Assembly (NCBI GenBank): GCA_049323655.1
Contig: JBMONO010000020.1
Coordinates: 1 to 64,000, forward strand
Source: DB1 sp049323655
GTDB taxonomy: Bacteria > Desulfobacterota > Desulfobulbia > Desulfobulbales > SURF-16
Direction of reading: 5' to 3'
DNA length: 64,000 bases
In this document: positions 8,550 to 16,448 of the stretch, one piece after another
Numbering within the stretch: position 1 is the first letter of the stretch
Layout: the number at the start of each line of letters is the position of its first letter
Made by a program: the position numbers and the translations under genes
Notes under the pieces: generated by a model
What the model saw: the letters and a program-made list of their open reading frames with translations, nothing else
What the model was told of the DNA's origin: nothing
Database searches by the model: none

Positions 8550-8565
8550 TGTCGCGATGATGACA
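8550..8565 (-). promoter_or_regulatory. NifA upstream activator site for nifE
   Basis: TGTCGCGATGATGACA fits TGT-N10-ACA exactly and lies about 100 bp upstream of the sigma-54 promoter, a normal distance for NifA. The nifH region has an almost identical site (TGTCGCAAAGATGACA). Confidence 0.8.
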
Positions 8566-8658
8566 AAAAGGAAGGAAAGAGACAATTTTGTCGGCGGCGG
8601 GAGAGGGGAGGATGAACAGGGTTGGAGTGAGGGCGCGCAGGCCTTGGCGGAAGGCCTC

Positions 8659-9798
8659 TCAGTCGTCTTTTCTCTGTCCTGCTTCTTCCTCTTCTTCTCC
8701 GGTTGCGGGCGGCTTTTCGTTGCCGGATCGCCGCATGGCGGACGTTACCTCCGGCAGAAAATCCTTGAACGATTCGCCGTAGATCTCCCAGATCGAGACA
8801 AAGAGAGCGGCCAGGATCGGCCCGACCATGATGCCGATGATGCCGAACATGGAGATGCCGCCCAGGGTGCCGAACAGGACGAAAAGATCGTGCATCTGGG
8901 TGTCCTTGCCCACCAGGCGGGGCCGGATGACATTGTCGGCATTGCCGGCGATGAGCCCGCAGATCACGGCGAGGATGATGGCGCCGGTGATGTCGCCCTG
9001 CAGGAGGAGAATAACGAGGGCCGGCAGCCAGATGATCGCCGTGCCGACCCCGGGGATGATGGAGAGTACCGCCATCAGGGTGCCCCAGAACACCGGGCTC
9101 TCGATGTCGGCCAGGGAAAAGCCGATGCCGCAGAGGCCGCCCTGGAGGATGCCGATGATGAGCGTGCCCTTGATGGTCGCCTTGGCCACCGAGGTGAAGC
9201 GGGCCAGCAGCAGTTTTTCCTCGCGGTCCTCCAGGGGCAGGTAGTAGAGAATCTTTTCGAGCAGGGCGCGGCCGTCGATGAGAAAGTAAAACATGGTGTA
9301 GAGCATGATGAGTGTCATCAGGGCTGCGTTGACCGTCATCATGGTCATGGAGGACAGCGAGTCGATGAGCAGGGTTGAGGCGTTGCCGACCAGGGCGCCC
9401 AGTTTTTCGATGATGACATCCCGGTAGGGGAGAAGCTGCTCATAGTAGGGGATTTTGTCCCGGTAGTCGGCAAGCAGGCTCGGTTCCCGAAGAAAGGACT
9501 GCACCCACGGAGTGACCGATTCGCTGACCGTCACCGCCTGGGCGATCACCACCCCGATCAGGCCGGCAAAGGGCAGCAGGACGAGACAGACGACGGCCAT
9601 GATGGCCAGCAGCGAGGCCAGGGGCCGACGTCCCCGGCAGAAGACGAGGAGGCGCTGGTAGAGCGGGGTGGTGAGGGCGGCAAAGAGGCCGGCCATGAAG
9701 ATGGCCATGAGAAACTGGCGGATCATGGCGAGAAAGAAGGAGGAAATGGCAAACACGCAGAGGAGCAGGACGATTTTGTGGGCTGTTTTCGTGGGCAT
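8659..9798 (-). CDS. AI-2E family (PerM/YdiK-like) membrane transporter
   Basis: An integral membrane protein of 379 residues from the chosen start. It has paired N-terminal helices, a soluble central region and several C-terminal helices containing the family's LSIIPGVGTAIIWLPALVIL and GLIAGNADNVIRPRLVG blocks. Members include AI-2 exporters and many permeases of unknown substrate. The tail is short, acidic and charged (TGEEEEEAGQRKDD). The start at 9798 (MPTKTAHK) lacks a clear ribosome site. It is convergent with nothing and separated from nifE by the nif promoter region, so a nif role is not implied. Confidence 0.85.
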   Translation of the reverse strand: MPTKTAHKIVLLLCVFAISSFFLAMIRQFLMAIFMAGLFAALTTPLYQRLLVFCRGRRPLASLLAIMAVVCLVLLPFAGLIGVVIAQAVTVSESVTPWVQSFLREPSLLADYRDKIPYYEQLLPYRDVIIEKLGALVGNASTLLIDSLSSMTMMTVNAALMTLIMLYTMFYFLIDGRALLEKILYYLPLEDREEKLLLARFTSVAKATIKGTLIIGILQGGLCGIGFSLADIESPVFWGTLMAVLSIIPGVGTAIIWLPALVILLLQGDITGAIILAVICGLIAGNADNVIRPRLVGKDTQMHDLFVLFGTLGGISMFGIIGIMVGPILAALFVSIWEIYGESFKDFLPEVTSAMRRSGNEKPPATGEEEEEAGQRKDD

Positions 9799-9812
9799 AG
9801 GCGGTGGGCCAG

Positions 9813-9975
9813 GATGATGGCGTCGCAAAAAGTCCGATCTGCCGAGTTGCGGTGGGATCGCAAAATGCTCGACGTGCCACCTGTACGCCTCCGCTTTCGC
9901 AACACCACCGCGCCTTGTATATGGAACTTTTATGCGTAGCCATCCGAATACTTTTTACGGCTTCATCAAGGATGG
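9813..9975. repeat. Dispersed inverted-repeat element, copy 2
   Basis: Left end GATGATGGCGTCGCAAAAAG and right end ACTTTTTACGGCTTCATC are imperfect inverted repeats, with another TCGCAAAA copy inside (about 9869). The end sequence matches the element at 1-131. It fills most of the 393-bp gap between the permease and the P-type ATPase. I see no gene in that gap; the rest (9976-10191) holds only the ATPase leader, with AAAAGGGAATC before its start. Confidence 0.45.
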
Positions 9976-10191
9976 CGGCAAAGGGTCCGAGTTCTGATGA
10001 AAAAAATGTTTTCGGCTTGAATTATGCCCCGTTGTCCGGTAGCATTCAAGGGAATTGCAGTCTGGTCGGGAACTTTTTTCCCCGGCCGCCGTCTTCCCGG
10101 ATCATACCAATGCGTCTCTGTCTGCACAAGCAGGGCGCCCTGCTGTTCTTCAAACGCGGCATAAACATTCGTCTTTTCGGAAAAGGGAATC

Positions 10192-12903
10192 ATGGATAAT
10201 CTCATCGGCAAGCACTGGCATCATCTGCCGGCGGAAGAGGTGCTCGATCTGCTCGGCAGCGATCCGACCAAAGGACTTGATCTGTTCGAGGCAAAAAATC
10301 GATTCGACTCTTTCGGTCCCAACACCATCACCGGGAAAAAAGGAAAAGGGCCGCTGCTTCGCTTTCTGCTGCAGTTTCACCAGCCGCTCATCTATATTCT
10401 CATCGTCTCCGGCGTTATCACCGGCGGGCTGGGGGAATGGGTGGACTCGGGGGTCATCTTCGGGGTGGTGATCGTCAACGCCATCATCGGCTTTATCCAG
10501 GAGTCAAAGGCGGTCAACGCCCTGGCCGCCCTGGCCCGGACCATGACCACCGAGGCCACCGTACTGAGGCAGGGCGAGAAAAAACGCATCTCCGCGGTCG
10601 ACCTGGTGGTGGGGGATATCGTTTTCCTCCAGGGCGGCGACAAGGTGCCGGCCGATATGCGACTGCTTCAGGTCAGAGAGTTGCAGATCGACGAGTCGGC
10701 CCTGACCGGCGAGAGTCTGCCGGTGGCCAAGAACGCCGGGTTGCTTGGCCACGACACCCTGCTGGCCGACCGCGCCAACATGGCCTACGCCTCCACCCTG
10801 GCAACCTACGGCCAGGGTATGGGGGTGGTCACCGCCACCGGCGATCATACCGAAGTCGGCCGTATCTCCCAGCTCATCTCCAGCACCGAGGAGCTGGAGA
10901 CGCCGCTGACCCGCAAGATCGCCCATTTCAGCCATATTCTCCTCTACGCGATTCTCGGCCTGGCCGTACTGACCGTGCTGGTGGGCATGGTGCGAGGCCA
11001 GTCGCTTTTTGATATGTTCATGGCTGCGGTGGCGCTGGCGGTGGGGGCCATTCCCGAGGGGCTGCCGGCGGCGGTGACCATCACGCTCGCCATCGGGGTC
11101 TCGCGGATGGCGAAACGCAATGCCATCATCCGCAAGCTGCCGGCGGTGGAGACGCTGGGCAGCACCACGGTAATCTGTACCGACAAGACCGGGACTCTTA
11201 CCGAAAACCAGATGACGGTGACGGCGGTCATCGCCGGCGGCGTCCGCTACGAGGTCACCGGCGGCGGGTATAATCCGGCAGGCGGCAATATCGAACGGGA
11301 AGGCCGGGCGACAGGAGGCGGTGATTCCATGGTTCTGGACCAGTGCCTGCGTGCCGGCGCCCTCTGCAACGACAGCGTCCTGGTGGAAAAAGAGGGGATC
11401 TGGCAGGTGCACGGCGATCCCACCGAGGGCGCTCTCCTGGTCAGCGCCCGGAAGGGCGGGCTTGATCCGGCCCGGCTGCTGGCTGACATTCCCCGCATTG
11501 ACGCCATTCCTTTTGAATCCGAGTACCAGTACATGGCCACCCTGCATCGGGTCGGGGCCGGTCGGCCGAACATTCTCTACGTCAAGGGCGCGGCCGAGGC
11601 CCTGCTGCCCAGATGCGAGTCTGCTTTTGATGCGGACGGCAAACAGGTGGCGCTGGACCGGGAGGAGGTCGGCCGCCGCATCGAGGAGTTGACCTCCGGC
11701 GGCCGGCGGGTACTGGCCTTTGCCGTCCGGGAAATGGCGGAAGAGCGCGGCGGGGTTGGGCATGATGATGTCGCCGCGCTGACTTTTATCGGTTTGCAGG
11801 GGATGATCGATCCGCCCCGGGAGGCGGCAATTTCGGCGGTTAAAAAATGCCAGGAGGCCGGGGTGGCGGTGAAGATGATCACCGGCGACCATCCGTTGAC
11901 CGCCGCCGCCATCGCCCGCCAGGTCGGTTTGGCCGGCGCGGCGGCAGCGGACCGGGTACCGGTGCTGACCGGCCGCGAGCTGTCCGGTCTTTCCGACAGC
12001 CAGCTCATCGAGGCGGCGGCCGACACCGCGGTCTTTGCCCGGGCGACCCCGGAACAGAAGCTGCGCCTGGTGGAGGCCCTGCAGGCCAGGGGGAATGTGG
12101 TGGCAATGACCGGTGACGGCGTGAACGATGCCCCGGCCTTAAAACGGGCGGATATCGGCGTGGCCATGGGCATTACCGGCACCGAAGTGGCCAAGGAGGC
12201 GGCTGCCATGGTGCTGACCGATGACAACTTCAGCTCCATTGAGGCGGCGGTGGAAGAGGGCCGCGGTGTTTTCGACAACCTGACAAAGTTCATTGTCTGG
12301 ACTCTGCCCACCAACCTGGGCGAGGGGCTGGTCATCCTGGTCGCCATCTTTCTCGGCGTCACCCTGCCCATTTTGCCGGTGCAGATTTTATGGATCAACA
12401 TGACCACCGCCGGTTTTCTCGGCCTGATGCTGGCCTTCGAGCCCAAGGAACCGGGCATCATGCTGCGGCCGCCCCGCGACCCGGCCACCCCCATTCTCAC
12501 CCGTACCTTGAGTTTCCGCATCCTGCTGGTCGGCGCCCTGCTGCTCATCGCCGCCTTCGGGCTCTTTCAGTGGGAGCTGGCGAGTGGAGCCACCGTGGTC
12601 CAGGCCCGCACCGTGGCGGTCAACGTCTTTGTCGTCATCGAGCTTTTTTATCTCTTCAACTGCCGTTCGTTGACCAAATCGCTGACCGAGCTCGGTCTTT
12701 TTTCCAATATGTGGGTGTTTGCCGGCACCGCCGGCATGCTGCTCCTGCAGATCCTCTATACCTATGTGCCGATCATGAACAGCCTTTTCCAGAGCGAACC
12801 CATCGGTTTGCTTTCCTGGGCGAAGATCATAGTTGCCGGGTTTCTGACCTATCTTGTTGTGGAATTTGAGAAAAAAGTGTGGCGGCGCTCGGCACGGCAG
12901 TGA
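10192..12903 (+). CDS. Cation-transporting P-type ATPase (Ca2+-ATPase-like)
   Basis: A full-length P2-type ATPase of 903 residues, in the inner membrane. It shows the N-terminal cation-ATPase domain, the actuator TGES loop (SALTGESLPVAKN), the M4 ion-site segment AIPEGLPA, the phosphorylation site DKTGTLTEN near residue 330, and the hinge TGDGVNDAPALK near residue 640. Six C-terminal helices follow. Such proteins export Ca2+ or other cations; the ion cannot be fixed from sequence alone. A kinase-like gene follows 19 bp later. Confidence 0.93.
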   Translation: MDNLIGKHWHHLPAEEVLDLLGSDPTKGLDLFEAKNRFDSFGPNTITGKKGKGPLLRFLLQFHQPLIYILIVSGVITGGLGEWVDSGVIFGVVIVNAIIGFIQESKAVNALAALARTMTTEATVLRQGEKKRISAVDLVVGDIVFLQGGDKVPADMRLLQVRELQIDESALTGESLPVAKNAGLLGHDTLLADRANMAYASTLATYGQGMGVVTATGDHTEVGRISQLISSTEELETPLTRKIAHFSHILLYAILGLAVLTVLVGMVRGQSLFDMFMAAVALAVGAIPEGLPAAVTITLAIGVSRMAKRNAIIRKLPAVETLGSTTVICTDKTGTLTENQMTVTAVIAGGVRYEVTGGGYNPAGGNIEREGRATGGGDSMVLDQCLRAGALCNDSVLVEKEGIWQVHGDPTEGALLVSARKGGLDPARLLADIPRIDAIPFESEYQYMATLHRVGAGRPNILYVKGAAEALLPRCESAFDADGKQVALDREEVGRRIEELTSGGRRVLAFAVREMAEERGGVGHDDVAALTFIGLQGMIDPPREAAISAVKKCQEAGVAVKMITGDHPLTAAAIARQVGLAGAAAADRVPVLTGRELSGLSDSQLIEAAADTAVFARATPEQKLRLVEALQARGNVVAMTGDGVNDAPALKRADIGVAMGITGTEVAKEAAAMVLTDDNFSSIEAAVEEGRGVFDNLTKFIVWTLPTNLGEGLVILVAIFLGVTLPILPVQILWINMTTAGFLGLMLAFEPKEPGIMLRPPRDPATPILTRTLSFRILLVGALLLIAAFGLFQWELASGATVVQARTVAVNVFVVIELFYLFNCRSLTKSLTELGLFSNMWVFAGTAGMLLLQILYTYVPIMNSLFQSEPIGLLSWAKIIVAGFLTYLVVEFEKKVWRRSARQ

Positions 12904-12922
12904 TCGCCGGCCGGCGGCGGGC

Positions 12923-13570
12923 ATGACTCTGCGGGTCGGTATTCTCGGCATTGACGGCAGCGGCAAGAGCACCCTGGTGGCCGGGCTGGAAGAGCAGTTG
13001 ACCCCCGGCCGCAGTCTGTTGATCGTTGGTCAGCGCCTGACCGTGTACGACCGAGTCGGCGGCCGTCATGATCTGCTGCCGCCCCTGCCGGAGGCGGCCC
13101 ACCCCCTGCGGCATCTGGGCCGCAATCTGCGGCGCCACTGGCTCCTGCAGCGGCTGCCGACTCTTATTGCCCGCCACCGACCCGATATCTGTCTGGAAGA
13201 TCGGGACACCCTTATCGACCCCAGCGCCCTCATCACCGCCTATCTGCCGGTTCTCCGTCATGTCGGGCCGCGCCGGCGGGTGGCGATTCTTGCAGGGCTG
13301 AGCGGGCGGCTGCCTGCGGATCTCTATCTCTATCTGCGGCTGTCCGCCGCCGTGGCAGAGGGGCGGTTGCAGCAGAAGTTGCAGCGGATGCGACGGCCCC
13401 GGGCCTGGCATGAGTCTCCGCTGCGATTGGCGCGGATGGAGACGGAGTACTCCCGCTTTCTTCAATATCTGGGGGAAGAGGGGATTCCGGTGATGGTGCT
13501 TGATGCCGCGCAGCCCGTTGATGTGGTGTGTGATATCGCCTGTCGCAGCATTGCTGAGCGTTTCCGGTAA
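12923..13570 (+). CDS. P-loop kinase, thymidylate kinase-like
   Basis: A 215-residue protein with Walker A GIDGSGKST near its N terminus and an EDRDTLIDPSA segment resembling the DR(Y/F) region of dTMP kinases. The ATG at 12923 puts the P-loop 7 residues in, as is usual. It ends 9 bp from the convergent nrpR gene. It is probably a nucleotide or sugar kinase of the thymidylate kinase superfamily, but the substrate is unknown and a true tmk function is doubtful given the poor match after the P-loop. Confidence 0.65.
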   Translation: MTLRVGILGIDGSGKSTLVAGLEEQLTPGRSLLIVGQRLTVYDRVGGRHDLLPPLPEAAHPLRHLGRNLRRHWLLQRLPTLIARHRPDICLEDRDTLIDPSALITAYLPVLRHVGPRRRVAILAGLSGRLPADLYLYLRLSAAVAEGRLQQKLQRMRRPRAWHESPLRLARMETEYSRFLQYLGEEGIPVMVLDAAQPVDVVCDIACRSIAERFR

Positions 13571-13579
13571 GGGATCAGC

Positions 13580-14584
13580 TCACAGGGTGCGGATCCGTTC
13601 CGCCATTTCGGCGTAATGGAACAGGCGTTCATATTCGACCAGGCCGGCCATGGCTCTGGATTTGATGCGGGTCCCGGTTTCTTCGAGAATAGCGACCGGA
13701 TTGAGTCCGCCGATGACAACGATACCTGTCCTTCCTTCCTGCACGGGGATCTCCAGCAAGGGCTGCCCCGGCCAACCGACCAACAGAAATCCCCCCAGGC
13801 CCGCATCCTTCAATTTTTCGATCAGATCGATGACCCGGTCGCGGCTGTCGGCGGGAACCTCGCGGAAACCAACGCCAATGCGGCCGTTGCCGTTTCTGAT
13901 CGCCCCGGCATAATCGGTCATGCCGCTGCGGATGAAGACCTCCAGCGGATCGAGACTGGTGCCGTCATACTTGATGATTTCCACGAAACGCATCGGTTTG
14001 CGGTTGCGCAGTTCGAGCAGGCCGCCGAAGCTTGAGTGGATCGGCACGCCGTGGGCGAGCAGCACCCCGTTCAGGGTGATGGAACAGACCGTGCCAAAGC
14101 CGATCATGTCGGCGGGAATAATCATATCGCCCACCCTCTCGCCTGGTGGGAAAAGCCCCATCATCGCACCCATGGAGTAGCCTGCTTCATATACCCGGCA
14201 GATGAGGTGAGCAGTGCGGGCCAGGGTCTCCTTGTCGATAAGGCTGATGTTGACGATGACGGTGCCGCTTCTGCGGGTGAGGTCAAAGGTCATCCGATAG
14301 GTCAGCTGGTCGATTTTCGTCTCCAGAAAGCCCACCTTGTCATACACCCTGGCCTTATTCAACTCCTTCAGCCCCAGCGGGGTAATCACCCGTCCTCGTT
14401 TGCCGAGATTTTCCGTCAGTCCTTTTTCGTCCAGAATCTTGAAGTAATGGCGAATGGTTCGTTCGCTGACCTCCTGGCCCATGGCCTGGAGATGTTCGAG
14501 GATCTTGGCGCTGGACAGCGGCGCTTCGTTTTTTTGCAGGAGACGCAGAATGGCCAGTTCCTTTTTTTCAGTTTTGTCGCTCAT
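13580..14584 (-). CDS. nrpR: NrpR-type nitrogen regulatory repressor
   Basis: A 334-residue protein with an N-terminal winged-helix domain (KELAILRLLQKNEAPLSSAK to GRVITPLGLKELNKA), then one NrpR (DUF128) effector domain. NrpR proteins, best known in methanogens, bind 2-oxoglutarate and repress nif and gln genes when nitrogen is plentiful. Several archaea have two effector domains; this one has a single domain. The ATG at 14584 has no ribosome site, and a promoter-like sequence ends only a few bases upstream, so the message may be leaderless. It diverges from gdhA, and repeated GGCAA/TTGCC sites lie between them. Confidence 0.85.
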   Translation of the reverse strand: MSDKTEKKELAILRLLQKNEAPLSSAKILEHLQAMGQEVSERTIRHYFKILDEKGLTENLGKRGRVITPLGLKELNKARVYDKVGFLETKIDQLTYRMTFDLTRRSGTVIVNISLIDKETLARTAHLICRVYEAGYSMGAMMGLFPPGERVGDMIIPADMIGFGTVCSITLNGVLLAHGVPIHSSFGGLLELRNRKPMRFVEIIKYDGTSLDPLEVFIRSGMTDYAGAIRNGNGRIGVGFREVPADSRDRVIDLIEKLKDAGLGGFLLVGWPGQPLLEIPVQEGRTGIVVIGGLNPVAILEETGTRIKSRAMAGLVEYERLFHYAEMAERIRTL

Positions 14585-14592
14585 GGAAAAAA

Positions 14593-14622
14593 AATATAAA
14601 GGCAAGCCCGGCGCTTTGTAAA
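14593..14622 (-). promoter_or_regulatory. Probable nrpR promoter (leaderless transcript)
   Basis: On the minus strand TTTACA (14622-14617) and TATATT (14598-14593) are 18 bp apart. The expected start of transcription, about 14586, is almost at the nrpR ATG (14584). This agrees with the absence of a Shine-Dalgarno sequence. Confidence 0.4.
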
Positions 14623-14631
14623 CGGAAAAAA

Positions 14632-14643
14632 GGCAAAATTGCC
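14632..14643. promoter_or_regulatory. Candidate NrpR operator 1
   Basis: GGCAAAATTGCC, arms GGCAA/TTGCC around AA, lies about 10 bp upstream of the nrpR -35 box. An identical 13-bp sequence including the following G overlaps the gdhA start site. Assigning it to NrpR is inference from location; the known methanogen operator (GGAA-N6-TTCC) is different. Confidence 0.45.
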
Positions 14644-14743
14644 GGAAATAGCGGGAAAGGGGGCGTGCCGGATATCTCCCTGAGAGAGCGATGGAGACGG
14701 GTTCCGGCGATCATTGCAGAGACTTTATCGAACGATTTGCCGA

Positions 14744-14772
14744 TTGCTGAATGTTTTGTCTTTTTGTATGCT
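14744..14772 (+). promoter_or_regulatory. Probable gdhA promoter
   Basis: TTGCTG (14744-14749) and TATGCT (14767-14772) with a 17-bp spacer. The predicted transcription start (about 14779) falls inside the GGCAAAATTGCC sequence at 14773-14784. The leader would be about 250 nt. Confidence 0.45.
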
Positions 14773-14784
14773 GGCAAAATTGCC
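14773..14784. promoter_or_regulatory. Candidate NrpR operator 2, over the gdhA start site
   Basis: The second exact GGCAAAATTGCC directly abuts the -10 box of the proposed gdhA promoter, an ideal place for a repressor. Confidence 0.45.
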
Positions 14785-14867
14785 GAATAGCAATTTCTTT
14801 TGGCGCCTTGAGCAACATAAAATCAGCATTTTAACAGTTGAAAAATCGGCCGCACCATACTATGTAA

Positions 14868-14899
14868 CACCGATCCGGCAAGTAATTGCCGGATCGGTG
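14868..14899. other. 14-bp perfect stem with GTAA loop in gdhA leader
   Basis: Arms 14868-14881 (CACCGATCCGGCAA) and 14886-14899 are perfect complements; the loop GTAA is a GNRA tetraloop. There is no U run, so a simple terminator is unlikely. The inner part again reads GGCAA-N4-TTGCC, so it may be a third operator as DNA or a leader structure as RNA. Confidence 0.55.
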
Positions 14900-15026
14900 C
14901 ACCGGGCTTTGCTGTTATCCGGCAGATGGTTGCCGTTTTTTCTTCCTTCAGGGCCTGCCGTCCATGATCTGTGACCGGCAGGGACGGCAGCCTGATTGTC
15001 AACGAAAACCAAAAAGGAAAACGCAG

Positions 15027-16367
<1,341 letters not shown>

Positions 16368-16396
16368 TCCGATCCGGCATTTTACACTGAAGCAAG

Positions 16397-16431
16397 GGGA
16401 TCATTCGATCGGGATCCGGTGGAATGATCCC
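16397..16431 (+). terminator. Stem-loop between gdhA and the PEP-binding gene
   Basis: GGGATCATTC (16397-16406) pairs perfectly with 16422-16431 around a 15-base loop. There is no T run. It may attenuate or stabilise the messages on either side. Confidence 0.4.
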
Positions 16432-16448
16432 TGCGGCGGGAGAAAAAC

